64,000 bases of DNA from Hyalangium versicolor (GTDB taxonomy: Bacteria > Myxococcota > Myxococcia > Myxococcales > Myxococcaceae), in the NCBI RefSeq assembly GCF_020103695.1, contig NZ_JAHXBF010000020.1:211571-275570 (forward strand), given 5' to 3'. Positions 45,180 through 55,515 of this stretch are shown here, piece by piece. The translations under genes and the position numbers were made by a program. Under the pieces are notes generated by a model, which was given only the letters and a program-made list of their open reading frames with translations, had not been told where the DNA came from and did not search any database. The first letter of the stretch is position 1; each line of letters opens with the position of its first letter.

Positions 45180-45222
45180 CGCGCCACCCGAACGATGCTC
45201 TGGAGCACGCCGGTGACCGCGC

Positions 45223-48200
45223 TCAGCTCGAAGGGTTCGAACTGGCGGCGACAAGCGGATGCTCCACGACCAGGGGGGACTTCTCAGGAGGAGAGGGAGC
45301 TGCCTCCGGCTCGCCGCGGTCGAACCAGGTGTAGACGGTGGGTAGGACGAGCAGCGTCAACAGCGTGGAGCTGATGAGCCCGCCGATGACAACGGTGGCC
45401 AGCGGCTTCTGCACCTCCGCACCCGCCCCGGAAGCGAACGCCATGGGAATGAAGCCCAGGCTCGCCACGAGCGCCGTCGTGAGCACCGGCCTCAGCCGCA
45501 CGTGCGCCGCATCGTGGGCGGCCTGGGCGGGAGTGCGGCCCTCCTGGCGCAACTGGCGCATGTAGCTCACCAGCACCAGGCCATTGAGCACCGCCACGCC
45601 AAAGAGCGCGATGAAGCCCACCGCCGCGGAGATGGAGAGCGGCATCCCGCGCACCAACAGCGCGAGCACCCCCCCAGTCACCGCGAACGGGATGTTCAGG
45701 TAGATGAGCGCCGCAGGCCGCACCGCACCAAAGTTGCTGTAGAGCAGCACGAAGATGAGGAAGAGGGTGAGTGGCACCACGATGGCCAGGCGCCGGCCGG
45801 CGGACTGAAGGTTCTCGAACTGACCGCCCCACTCCAGCCAGTAGCCAGGCGGCAGCTTCACCTCGCGACCAACCACGGCCTGGGCCTCGGCGACGAAGCT
45901 CTGCAGGTCGCGCCCTCGCACGTTGCCCTCGATGGTGATCCGCCGCTGGATGTTCTCCCGGCTGACCTGTGCGGGCCCCTCCTCCACCACCACTCGGGCC
46001 AGCGCCGAGAGGGGGATGAGCTGCCCGGTGGGGCTTGCCACCTTGAGGGACTCGAGCTGCTCCACCGTGGCGCGAGCGCTGGGCGCGAAGCGCACCTGAA
46101 GGGCGAAGCGCTTCTGGCCCTCCAGCACGGTGCCGGCCTCGCGCCCGCCAATGGTCTCGATGGTGTCGAGCACCTGGCGGACGTTGATGCCATAGCGAGC
46201 GATGGCCTGGCGATCCACCTGGATGCGCGCCACCGGAAGCCCCGCCACCTGCTCGGCTTTCACGTCGGCCGCACCGGGGACCTTCGAGAGCGCGGCGACG
46301 AGCCTGTCGCCCGTCTTCTTCAGCGTGTCGAGATCCTCGCCATAGAGCTTCACGGCGAGATCCGAGCGCACCCCGGAGATGAGCTCGCTCACGCGCAACT
46401 CGATGGGCTGCGAGTAGCTGAAGAGGTTGCCCGGCACCTCCTTCCCGAGTGCTTCGTCGAGGGCTGCGATGAGTCCCTCGCGATCCTTCGCCGTCGTCCA
46501 CTCCTCATGCGGCTTGAGCATCACGAAGATGTCGGAGATCTCGATCCCCATCGGATCGGTGGCGATCTCCGCTCTGCCCGTGCGAGAGACTACCGTCTGT
46601 ACCTCGGGGAAGCGCTTGAGCACCTGCTCGATGAGCGTGGTCTGACGCACGGACTCCTCCAACGACACCGAGGGCACGCGCCAGGCTTGGAGGGCAAGGG
46701 CCCCTTCGTCGAGCCGCGGGATGAACTCCGCCCCGAGGAACGGAAGGATGGAGAGGCTCACCGCGAGCACTCCCAGGGCAATGCCCACCACGGCCTTGCG
46801 GCGCCGCAGGCACCAGCGCAGGGCGGGCTCGTATACCTTCCGTGCGCCCGCGATGATGAAGCTCTCCTGCTCCTTTACCTTGCGCGGCAGGAAGAGCGAG
46901 GCCAGCGCGGGCACCAGCGTCAGCGAGAGCACGAAGGCCCCCGCGAGCGCGCAGATGACGGTGATCGCCATGGGGCGGAACATCTTCCCCTCGATGCCCG
47001 TGAGGCTGAGGATGGGCAGGTAGACGACCGCGATGATGCCCACGCCGAAGGAGGCCGGCCGCACCATCTCGATGGCGCTGCGGTACGTCACCTCGTCGCG
47101 CTCCTCGCGGGTGAGCGCGCGGCCGAGCTCGTGGTTCTTCTCGGCCATCTGCCGCACCGCGTTCTCGATGATGATGAGGGCTCCATCCACGATGAGGCCG
47201 AAGTCGATGGCTCCCAGGCTCATCAGGTTCCCGGAGATGCCCAGCTCCCTCATGCCGATGAACGCCGTCAACATGCAGAGGGGGATGGCGCTCGCGACGA
47301 TGAGGCCGGCGCGCAGGTTCCGGAGCATCAGGAACAGCACCACGATGACGAGCAGGCCGCCCTCGATGAGGTTCTTGGCCACCGTCTGGATGGTTTTGCG
47401 CACCAGATCGGTGCGGTCGTAGAACGTGTCGAGGGTGACGCCCTGAGGCAGGGTGGGGCGGATCTCCTCCACGGCGGCCTTCACGTTGTTGACCACCTCG
47501 CGAGAGTTCTGGCCGATGAGCATCATCACGATGCCGGTGACGGCCTCGCCTCGCCCGTCGCGCGTGACGGCTCCCTGGCGCACCAGGGGTGCGAACTTCA
47601 CCTCGGCCAGATTCTTGATGTAGACGGGGACCCCCTGCGCGGACGTGGAGACGACGATGTTGCCGATGTCCTCCAGCGTCTCCACCAGGCCCTCGCCGCG
47701 GATGAGCACCTGCTCCTGGGCTCGCGCGATGTAAGCGCCGCCAGCATTGGCGTTGTTCTCCTCCAGCGAATGGAAGACCTGCTCGAGGGACAGGCCGTAG
47801 GCCGCGAGCCGCGCCGGATCGAGCTGCACTTCATAGGTCTTGAGCTCCCCGCCGAAGGCGTTCACCTCCACGACGCCAGGCACGCCCCTCAGCCGCGGAG
47901 AGATCTGCCACTCGAGGATGGAGCGCAGCTCCATGGAGCTCTTTCCCTCGCCCTTCACCTCGAACTGATAGATCTCGCCGAGTCCGCTGGAGATGGGCCC
48001 CATCTCCGGGCTGCCGTAGCCCGGCGGGATGCTCTCCTTGGCGGTGGTGAGCCGCTCCTGGACGAGCTGGCGGGCGAAGTAGATGTTCACCTCGTCCTTG
48101 AAGACGATGGTGACGACGGAGAGGCCGAACTTGGAGACGGAGCGGATCTCCTCGGTATCCGGCAGCCCGCTCATCGCGGTCTCCACCGGCACGGTGACGA

Positions 48201-48390
48201 ACTTCTCGACCTCCACGGGGCCCAGCCCCGGGGAGGTGGTGAGCACCTGGACCTGCACGTTGGTGACGTCCGGAACGGCGTCGATGGGCAGGTGGCTCAG
48301 GGCGTTGAGGCCGAAGCCGATGAGGACCGCCGTCAGGACGAAGACGAGGAAGCGGTTCTTGATGGAGAAGTGGATGATCTTGTCGAACAT
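45223..48390 (-). CDS. czcA: CzcA-type heavy-metal efflux RND pump
   Basis: 1,055 residues, the inner-membrane proton antiporter of a tripartite pump exporting divalent metals. It has the RND layout: an N-terminal helix, two large periplasmic loops and twelve transmembrane helices. Helix 4 (about 393-410) reads DFGLIVDGALIIIEN, the DFG-x3-DG-x-EN signature of the HME subfamily acting on Zn/Co/Cd (or Ni/Co) rather than the Cu/Ag type. The gene follows czcB by 15 bases in a czcC-B-A order on the minus strand. The last 30 residues are variable and acidic. The exact metal cannot be read from the sequence alone. Confidence 0.92.
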   Translation of the reverse strand: MFDKIIHFSIKNRFLVFVLTAVLIGFGLNALSHLPIDAVPDVTNVQVQVLTTSPGLGPVEVEKFVTVPVETAMSGLPDTEEIRSVSKFGLSVVTIVFKDEVNIYFARQLVQERLTTAKESIPPGYGSPEMGPISSGLGEIYQFEVKGEGKSSMELRSILEWQISPRLRGVPGVVEVNAFGGELKTYEVQLDPARLAAYGLSLEQVFHSLEENNANAGGAYIARAQEQVLIRGEGLVETLEDIGNIVVSTSAQGVPVYIKNLAEVKFAPLVRQGAVTRDGRGEAVTGIVMMLIGQNSREVVNNVKAAVEEIRPTLPQGVTLDTFYDRTDLVRKTIQTVAKNLIEGGLLVIVVLFLMLRNLRAGLIVASAIPLCMLTAFIGMRELGISGNLMSLGAIDFGLIVDGALIIIENAVRQMAEKNHELGRALTREERDEVTYRSAIEMVRPASFGVGIIAVVYLPILSLTGIEGKMFRPMAITVICALAGAFVLSLTLVPALASLFLPRKVKEQESFIIAGARKVYEPALRWCLRRRKAVVGIALGVLAVSLSILPFLGAEFIPRLDEGALALQAWRVPSVSLEESVRQTTLIEQVLKRFPEVQTVVSRTGRAEIATDPMGIEISDIFVMLKPHEEWTTAKDREGLIAALDEALGKEVPGNLFSYSQPIELRVSELISGVRSDLAVKLYGEDLDTLKKTGDRLVAALSKVPGAADVKAEQVAGLPVARIQVDRQAIARYGINVRQVLDTIETIGGREAGTVLEGQKRFALQVRFAPSARATVEQLESLKVASPTGQLIPLSALARVVVEEGPAQVSRENIQRRITIEGNVRGRDLQSFVAEAQAVVGREVKLPPGYWLEWGGQFENLQSAGRRLAIVVPLTLFLIFVLLYSNFGAVRPAALIYLNIPFAVTGGVLALLVRGMPLSISAAVGFIALFGVAVLNGLVLVSYMRQLRQEGRTPAQAAHDAAHVRLRPVLTTALVASLGFIPMAFASGAGAEVQKPLATVVIGGLISSTLLTLLVLPTVYTWFDRGEPEAAPSPPEKSPLVVEHPLVAASSNPSS

Positions 48391-48405
48391 GGTGCGTGCC
48401 CGGTG

Positions 48406-49656
48406 CTAGTCGGAGTGGCCCTCGCCCATGCTCTCCTTGGAGAGCTCGGACTTGAGGATGAATGCCCCCTGCGTCACGACGGATGTGCCCGGCGCGACGC
48501 CGGCCAGCAGTTCGATCTCCGTCGCGGAGGATGCCCCTGTTTTCACTGCCACGGCCTTGAATTGGTTGGTGCCTTGCGGGACGAAGACGAGCTGCTTCTC
48601 GCCCACCTTCTGGACCGCCTCGCGCGGGACGACGAGGCGCTGCGGATGGGTGTCGTCGCTCGCCGTGGTGCCCGTGAGGATCTCGGCGGTGGCGAACATG
48701 CCAGGCTTGAGGCTGCCGTCCGTGTTGGGCAGGACGACCCGCACCGGCGTCGTGCGTGTCTTCTCGTCGACGAGGGCGCCCACGTAGGCCACCTTGCCCT
48801 GGAAACGCTTGTCGGGCAGCGCCTGGACGGTGATGGCCACGGGCTGGCCGGGCTGAACCGTCGCCAGTTGTACCTCGGAGACCTCCAGGAGCGCCCACAA
48901 CTCGGAGAGGTCTCCGACGGTGAAGAGCGGGGTGGTGGCTTCGATCTCCTGTCCCACGGTGCCCCGGATCTCCACGACGGTGCCATCCAGTGGACTGCGT
49001 GCTGGGAAACGGCTGCTGTAGTGCTCGCCTGCCTTGAGCGCGGTGATCTCCGGGTCCGTGAGTCCCAGCGCGTGCAGCCGGGCATCGGCGGCGTTGCGAT
49101 CCGCCTCGTTGGAGGTGAAGGCGCTCTCCGCCTCGCGCATCTCTCGCGCACTGGTGATGCCCTTGGTGAACAGCTCCTTCTCGCGCCGGAAGTTCTCCGC
49201 GGCCACCTGGGCCTTCGTTGCGGCCGCTAGGTAGTCAGCTCGAGCCCGTCCCAGCTCGGGACTCTCCAGGTAGCCGAGAACCTGGCCCTTCTTCACGCGA
49301 TCCCCCAGGTTCACCTCGATGCTGGCAAGTCTTCCCGGCACGCGACCCGCTACCTGGGCAACGCCGCTCTGTGGGAAGGCGAGGCGAGCGGGAGCGGTGA
49401 GGCCAATGGCCAGGGGCTTGCGCTGGATCTGGGCCGACTGGAGACGAGCGTTCTTCAACGCCTCCGGTGTCAGCGTGACAACCTCCGAATGTTCGGAGCC
49501 TTCTTCACCATGCCCACCCTCGGCTTCCTCGGTGCCCACCTCCCGGACTGCTTGCGACTGGGAGGTAGCGGCACTGGCGGCTGGGGGGACCTCCTTGTTG
49601 CACCCGGTCAGGACAGCAACCACCACCACGGACGACAGCAGATTTCGCACGTTCAT
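48406..49656 (-). CDS. czcB: CzcB-type periplasmic adaptor (membrane-fusion) lipoprotein
   Basis: 416 residues. The lipobox VLTGC (Cys19) anchors it to the inner membrane. A His/Glu-rich stretch follows (EEAEGGHGEEGSEHSE, about 43-60), which may bind metal before hand-over to CzcA. Then come the usual adaptor parts: a biotinyl-lipoyl-like half (VAGRVPGRLASIEVNLGDRVKKGQ), an alpha-hairpin coiled coil (about 135-205), the second lipoyl half (ARSPLDGTVVEI) and beta-barrel domains. Its start overlaps the czcC stop (ATGA), so translation is coupled. Confidence 0.92.
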   Translation of the reverse strand: MNVRNLLSSVVVVAVLTGCNKEVPPAASAATSQSQAVREVGTEEAEGGHGEEGSEHSEVVTLTPEALKNARLQSAQIQRKPLAIGLTAPARLAFPQSGVAQVAGRVPGRLASIEVNLGDRVKKGQVLGYLESPELGRARADYLAAATKAQVAAENFRREKELFTKGITSAREMREAESAFTSNEADRNAADARLHALGLTDPEITALKAGEHYSSRFPARSPLDGTVVEIRGTVGQEIEATTPLFTVGDLSELWALLEVSEVQLATVQPGQPVAITVQALPDKRFQGKVAYVGALVDEKTRTTPVRVVLPNTDGSLKPGMFATAEILTGTTASDDTHPQRLVVPREAVQKVGEKQLVFVPQGTNQFKAVAVKTGASSATEIELLAGVAPGTSVVTQGAFILKSELSKESMGEGHSD

Positions 49657-50885
49657 TGGATGCTCCCGATCACTCGCTGAAGTTGTGCCTGGGCCGAGCC
49701 GAGTTCCTCGAGCGCTTCGATGTAGTCGCGCCGCGCGTCGAGGGTCTCCCGCCGGATGACGAGCAGCTCGAGGAAGTCCATCTTCCCGGCGCGGTAGCCC
49801 TCGGTGGCCAGCTCCAGGTTCTCCTGGAGCGCAATCAATGCGTCCTCGCCGAAGATGCTGACGGCCTTCTCGGCGGCCTGGTAGCGCGTGAGGGCGAGCC
49901 GCACCTCCGCGTGTGCGGCACGCTCCAGCGCTTCGCGTTGACGCTCGGTCTCGGCCACGCGTGCGGTTCCTACTCCTCGCGCGGCCTGGTTGCGGTTGAA
50001 GACGGGCAGATCCACGGCAAGCGTGCCCTGGATGATCTGGGCGTCTTCTTCGCGGCTGTAGGTGGCGCCGATGCGGGGGCTGGGCAGGGCCTCGCGTGCG
50101 GCCAGATCCCGCTCCGCCTGGGCGGCAGTGACCTCTGCTTGAGCCGCTCGGAGATCCGCGCGCTGGCGGAGTGCCTGAGCCAGCAGGGCCTGGAGGGACA
50201 GCTCTGGGGTCTTCCCCGGTTGGAGCGACCCGTCGAGCCTCACCTCCTCATCAGCCTGCAGGCCCAGCAGCAAGCGCAGCTCGCTGAGGGTGCTGGACTG
50301 ACGCTGGTACGCGCGGGTCTGCTCGCGCGCCGCCCGTCCGGCCTCGACTCGCGCCGTGTTGACCTCGAGACGCGAGGCAGCTCCCGCAGACAGGCGCTCC
50401 TCGGCTGCCGTGAGGGCTTGGATGGCCAAGGTCTGCGCGTCCTGTGCCAGAAGCGCCACCTGCTCGGCAGCCAGGGTTCGGGCAAACGCCTCGCGGACCT
50501 TCGCCGCGAGCTCGACTCGGCGCGCCTGGAGCCTCGCCTCGCTCGCTTCGACAAGGGCCTGCGCGGCTTCGCGTCGGGCACCACGCTGTCCGAAGATCTC
50601 CAGGCGTTGGCTGACGCCCAGGCCCAGATCCAGGCTGCGGCCCTCAGTTCGCAGGCGGGGACCGGCTGCCGCGGAAAGCTCCGGATTGGACTGGAGGAGG
50701 AGGGATGCGCCTTGGGCCTGAGCCCGGGCGCGAGCCAGCTCTGCTTCGAGTGGGATGAGGGCCGGGCTGCGTTCCAGGGCGAGCGCGATGGCTCGTGCGA
50801 GGGTCAACGGTGCGGCTGCGGCTGCGGGCTGGGCAGCAAGCAGCCCCAGGAGGAGCGGAAGATGAAGCGGGACAGGTGAACTCAT
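49653..50885 (-). CDS. czcC: CzcC/TolC-family outer-membrane channel
   Basis: 410 residues with a signal peptide (MSSPVPLHLPLLLGLLAAQPAAAA). The TolC duplicated layout is visible: long amphipathic coiled helices rich in Ala/Arg/Glu/Gln (120-230 and 250-400) and two pairs of beta strands (NPELSAAAGPRL; PRIGATYSREEDAQIIQGTLAVDLPVFNR). It forms the trimeric outer-membrane exit duct for the CzcBA pump and is the first structural gene of the operon. The start at 50885 begins at the signal peptide. Confidence 0.9.
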   Translation of the reverse strand: MSSPVPLHLPLLLGLLAAQPAAAAAPLTLARAIALALERSPALIPLEAELARARAQAQGASLLLQSNPELSAAAGPRLRTEGRSLDLGLGVSQRLEIFGQRGARREAAQALVEASEARLQARRVELAAKVREAFARTLAAEQVALLAQDAQTLAIQALTAAEERLSAGAASRLEVNTARVEAGRAAREQTRAYQRQSSTLSELRLLLGLQADEEVRLDGSLQPGKTPELSLQALLAQALRQRADLRAAQAEVTAAQAERDLAAREALPSPRIGATYSREEDAQIIQGTLAVDLPVFNRNQAARGVGTARVAETERQREALERAAHAEVRLALTRYQAAEKAVSIFGEDALIALQENLELATEGYRAGKMDFLELLVIRRETLDARRDYIEALEELGSAQAQLQRVIGSIQ

Positions 50886-51247
50886 GAGCGCATGGCAAGG
50901 CAACGGCGCGCGTTCGCGCGACAAGCACGTCGGGCACGCCTGGGAAATGGAGAAGGACAAGGCTGTCCCCGCGACACCCGCTGCATGCGAGTGCGGAGGA
51001 GAGCCCGATGTTGGGGAAGAGCACCCGGGCGCTTCGCGGTTGTCAGTCAGGGCAAGGGGCGGTCGCAGCGCTCCCGATCAGGGGATGTCCCCTCGGGTGA
51101 CGCCGCGACGCGATCCCTTGTTCCCTCGAGGAGGGAATGGAATGCCCTGGCACGCGCAGTCCTCGAGCGGACGGGCGCCACGGTTCCAAAAATGACAGTG
51201 CGGGCGAGCGAGTGCTCGGAGTGGCGCACGACAGGCGTGTGCCGGCC
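50886..51247. other. 362-base gap upstream of czcC
   Basis: No credible gene is seen: the short minus-strand frames lack ribosome sites and family features. Small inverted repeats occur (TTCCCT/AGGGAA at 51121-51137; GGGGA-TG-TCCCC near 51079-51090). The region probably carries czc leader or control sequences, but no clear MerR-type operator or promoter was identified. Confidence 0.4.
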
Positions 51248-51577
51248 TCAGCCTGCTATGGGCGGCCGCAACAGCCGGTGGTGGACGCCAGAGGCCACTT
51301 TCTGCTCTGGGGCACGCAGCGGGTCGTCTGAGGTCCAGGTGCGCGCCGCTTCCCCGTGGCTCACGGGAAGCACGGCCTGCAAGCTCGCGCAGCAGCGGCA
51401 GTGGTGAGCCGTGGGGCTGCAGCCATGCTCCTTGCCGACATCGCCCAGATCCGACTCGTTCTCTTCGGAGTGCGCGAAGTGCCCGGAGCTGGCGTAGTGA
51501 ACGACCAGCTCGACAGCCTCCCCGAGGGAAGGTGCCAGGCCATTCACCAGCACGATGAGCAGGAGCAGGCGCAACAC
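51248..51577 (-). CDS. small exported Cys/His-rich protein heading the czc operon
   Basis: 109 residues from a GTG. A hydrophobic signal (LRLLLLIVLVNGLAPSLGEA) is followed by VVHYASSGHFAHSEENESD and then EHGCSPTAHHCRCCASLQ, a dense set of His, Cys and acidic residues suited to metal binding. Small proteins of this composition precede efflux operons, and CzcI is a functional analogue. It is transcribed in the same direction as czcCBA and may buffer metal or sense it in the periplasm. The C-terminal 45 residues are unremarkable. It is assigned by context and composition, not by a firm family match. Confidence 0.65.
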   Translation of the reverse strand: MLRLLLLIVLVNGLAPSLGEAVELVVHYASSGHFAHSEENESDLGDVGKEHGCSPTAHHCRCCASLQAVLPVSHGEAARTWTSDDPLRAPEQKVASGVHHRLLRPPIAG

Positions 51578-51864
51578 AGTCCTGTCGTAACCCCTCGGCT
51601 GGAGAATGGCAAGGTGTGCCCGGGCTCGCTCCGGTATCCGGTTATCGATCAGTGAGGGGCGGCTGCTCGCAGGGACGCTCGGCTTCCCCGATCAGAAGTT
51701 GTCCTGTGTCCAGCAGACCTGGTGGCATTGCCGCAGGGCTGCCGGCAACGCGGTATGGCCGCTGGCGCCGGTGGTGAAGGAGGGGTATCCGTCCTGATGA
51801 GCGCTGGACCTTCTTGGCGGGGAGTGCTGCTCCTGCCCACCTTCCCAGGCAGGAGGTATGCGCC

Positions 51865-53046
51865 ATGTCCACTGGCACGCGTCGTTCACTGCACCCCTGG
51901 AGATTGTCAGGCTGGCTTCCGCTCGTAGCGCTGGCCGTGTTGCTGCCGGCAGGCGCCATGGCCGCTGAACTCCGTCGGGGAGACCAGGTGGTCATCGCGC
52001 CAGGCGAGGTGCTCAACGAGGATCTCTACGCCTTTGGCGGCACCGTCTTGATCCAAGGCACCGTGCGGGGAGATGTCGTGACGGCAGCCGGGAACGTGGA
52101 GATCTCGGGCACTGTGGAGGGGGATGTGCTGTCCATGGCGGGGGAGACGCGCATCTCGGGCACTGTCGGGGGGAGCGTCCGCGCCGCCGCTGGGACGCTC
52201 TCCATCTCCGGTCCTGTGGGAGAGGACGGCGTGCTCGCTGGCGGGCAGGTGCGTCTCGATCCCGGCGCTCGGGTCGGGCGGGACGTGCTTCTGGCCGCCA
52301 GAGAGGCGCAGCTCCAAGCTCCGGTGGAAGGCCAGGTGAAGGCAGCCGCGGAGACTCTGGTGATGGAGGCACCCGTGGGGGGCGATGTCCGCGCGGAGGT
52401 GGAGACGCTGCGGCTCACGGATGGAGCGAAGATCGGCGGAAGCCTTCACTACCGCAGCACGAAGGAGGCGATGATCGCCAGCGGCGCCACGGTCACGGGC
52501 CCTGTGGAGCGGCTGAAGCCCGAGCCGCATCAAGGCAGGGGGCCCCTCCTGTACGTGATCGGCTGGGCACGCTCGCTGGTGGGGCTCTTCGCACTGGGGT
52601 TGCTGCTCGTGCTCGTCACTCCGGACTTTGCCCGGCGCTTGCCCGTGACGTTGCGACAGGCTCCGTGGCGCAGCCTGGGCTGGGGCGCCGCGGTCTTCGT
52701 GGGCGGGCCTGTCCTCGCGGCGCTCGTCTTCCTGGTGGGCGCGCTGCTCGGAGGCTGGTGGATTGGCCTGATCATCCTGGGGCTCTACGCGGCTGCGCTG
52801 GCGCTGTGTTTCCCGGTCGTGGGGATGTTCATCGGACGGTGGTTGTTGGACCGTTTCGGGAAGGCCGGAACCCCCCTCCTGGTGGCGTTGCTGCTGGGAG
52901 TGGCGCTCCTGACGCTGGTGGGCAGGGTGCCCGTGCTGGGGGCGTTGATCGTGCTGGCCACGGTCCTCTTTGGACTCGGTGCGATGGTGCTCACGGCGGC
53001 GCGCGGGCGGCGGCCGATGGGGCACACGACACTCCAGCCCACGTGA
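51865..53046 (+). CDS. bactofilin-like beta-repeat domain fused to membrane helices
   Basis: 393 residues. AGGAGG lies nine bases before the ATG, and a signal ends in AGAMA. Residues 40-200 are short beta repeats (LNEDLYAFGGTVLIQGTVRGDVVTAAGNVEISGTVEGDVLSMAGETRISGTV), the pattern of polymer-forming/bactofilin right-handed beta-helices, here outside the cytoplasm. About four transmembrane helices follow (235-385), with a Gly/Leu-rich core. Many bacteria have such 'polymer-forming' membrane proteins of unknown role; an envelope-organising role is possible. It is divergent from the czc unit. Confidence 0.75.
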   Translation: MSTGTRRSLHPWRLSGWLPLVALAVLLPAGAMAAELRRGDQVVIAPGEVLNEDLYAFGGTVLIQGTVRGDVVTAAGNVEISGTVEGDVLSMAGETRISGTVGGSVRAAAGTLSISGPVGEDGVLAGGQVRLDPGARVGRDVLLAAREAQLQAPVEGQVKAAAETLVMEAPVGGDVRAEVETLRLTDGAKIGGSLHYRSTKEAMIASGATVTGPVERLKPEPHQGRGPLLYVIGWARSLVGLFALGLLLVLVTPDFARRLPVTLRQAPWRSLGWGAAVFVGGPVLAALVFLVGALLGGWWIGLIILGLYAAALALCFPVVGMFIGRWLLDRFGKAGTPLLVALLLGVALLTLVGRVPVLGALIVLATVLFGLGAMVLTAARGRRPMGHTTLQPT

Positions 53047-53173
53047 GTCCATGGCGGGACGGACGAGCGGGGCTCCGGCCCATCGATTCCTCCCTGCTGG
53101 CCGGGGAGGGCTTCATCGCCCAGCTTGAACCGGGGTGCCCGCGCTTCGCGCCTGCCCTGGAATGGAGCCGACC

Positions 53174-53473
53174 ATGCCCGTCCTGCTGGGGGTCTTCGCG
53201 ATCTTCGTCCCTCGTCTGGTGATGCTCGTCCTCTGGTTCTTCACCGGATGGTTCCGGGGCCTGTTCGATACCCTGCTCTGGCCCATCCTGGGCTTCCTCT
53301 TCCTGCCCACGACGCTGCTTTGGTACTCGGTGGTGCAGCACTGGTTTGGTGGGCAGTGGACGTTCTGGCCCGTGGTTGGACTGGTCTTCGCGTTGCTGCT
53401 CGACGTGGGGCAGGGGAGGGGACGGAGCAGCGCCCAGGCCCCGCCGCGCTCGCGTCTGCGCGCACACGCCTGA
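53174..53473 (+). CDS. small membrane protein
   Basis: 99 residues with three hydrophobic segments: about 2-20 (VLLGVFAIFVPRLVMLVLW), 32-48 (LWPILGFLFLPTTLLWY) and 60-76 (WPVVGLVFALLLDVG). A basic tail follows. GGAG lies seven bases before the ATG. This aromatic-rich small membrane protein type is widespread in actinobacteria and myxobacteria without a known role. It stands 127 bases after the bactofilin-like gene and may be cotranscribed. Confidence 0.65.
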   Translation: MPVLLGVFAIFVPRLVMLVLWFFTGWFRGLFDTLLWPILGFLFLPTTLLWYSVVQHWFGGQWTFWPVVGLVFALLLDVGQGRGRSSAQAPPRSRLRAHA

Positions 53474-53641
53474 GGACGGTTGGGGTTGCCTGCTCTCGCG
53501 GGGGGCAGGGGCTCCTGGGGCCAGGGAGGCAGAGAAGGCGTCCGAGCCCGGAAGCGGTGTCCCCTTGTCACCGGTTGTGGGATTGCGTGCTTGCGTCAGC
53601 CGGGGAAGTCGGCTACTTGTGCCCCCGGTTGCACGCCTCCT

Positions 53642-55054
<1,413 letters not shown>

Positions 55055-55056
55055 GG

Positions 55057-55254
55057 CTACCGACCTCCCTTCCGACGGGCCGACTTCGCGGGCGCGGCAT
55101 CCTCGCTCGTGAGGTATCCCCGGGCAGTCAGCCACTCGGCCAGGATGTGAACCGCCATCCCGGAGGAGGATCGCAGGTCCTTTGCCGCCGCTTGGGCGAG
55201 TGCCTCTTTCACCGGCGCTGGCAGCCGTAGGTTCAAGGTGGAATCTCTCTTCAT
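55057..55254 (-). CDS. ribbon-helix-helix (Arc/CopG-like) protein
   Basis: 65 residues. It begins MKRDSTLNLRLPAPVKEALAQAAAK, a short strand followed by two helices in the Arc/MetJ pattern (LNLRLP strand, VKEALAQAA helix A, SSSGMAVHILAEWLTARG helix B). The C-terminus is basic. Such proteins dimerise to bind DNA through the strand pair. It ends two bases before the integrase ATG, so it is likely a regulator or directionality co-factor of the integrase. No strong ribosome site is seen. Confidence 0.7.
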   Translation of the reverse strand: MKRDSTLNLRLPAPVKEALAQAAAKDLRSSSGMAVHILAEWLTARGYLTSEDAAPAKSARRKGGR

Positions 55255-55285
55255 AGGGGCAATGTAACACAACTGGCAGCAGGGT

Positions 55286-55513
55286 TCACGGTTTGGGCCT
55301 CTGGGGGAGCGACACGATGCGGGCTGCGGGCAGGGGCTCTCTCCGAGCCCAGGCGCGCACGGCCTCCGGCTCGAAGCGCACGAGCCCACCGATCCGCAGG
55401 TACGGCAGCACTCCGGCCGCCGTCTTCTGGTACACCCACGAGCGGCTGACCTTGAGGAAGAGCGCCACGTCCTCCGCGTCCCACAGGCTCTCGAAAGGTA
55501 GGGAGTCGGTCAT
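55286..55513 (-). CDS. excisionase-like HTH (HTH_17) protein
   Basis: 75 residues. LWDAEDVALFLKVSRSWVYQKTAAGVLPYLRIGGLVRFEPEAVRAW is the winged-HTH pattern of excisionase/MerR-like HTH_17 proteins: a helix, the SRSWVYQK recognition helix, and an I-G-x-x-V-R-F wing. It probably acts as recombination directionality factor for the integrase, three genes downstream counting this one as first. The ATG follows the upstream DUF3987 stop by two bases. This is the intact excisionase-type gene; a broken relative lies at 61921. Confidence 0.82.
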   Translation of the reverse strand: MTDSLPFESLWDAEDVALFLKVSRSWVYQKTAAGVLPYLRIGGLVRFEPEAVRAWARREPLPAARIVSLPQRPKP

Positions 55514-55515
55514 CC

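Noticed and set aside
45502..49230. A 1,242-codon plus-strand frame opposite czcA/czcB
   Set aside because: His/Asp/Arg-rich antisense shadow; the minus-strand RND and adaptor genes are unambiguous.
51047..51229. Minus-strand 60-codon frame between czcC and the Cys/His-rich gene
   Set aside because: No ribosome site, Arg/Ser-rich shadow-like composition and no family features.
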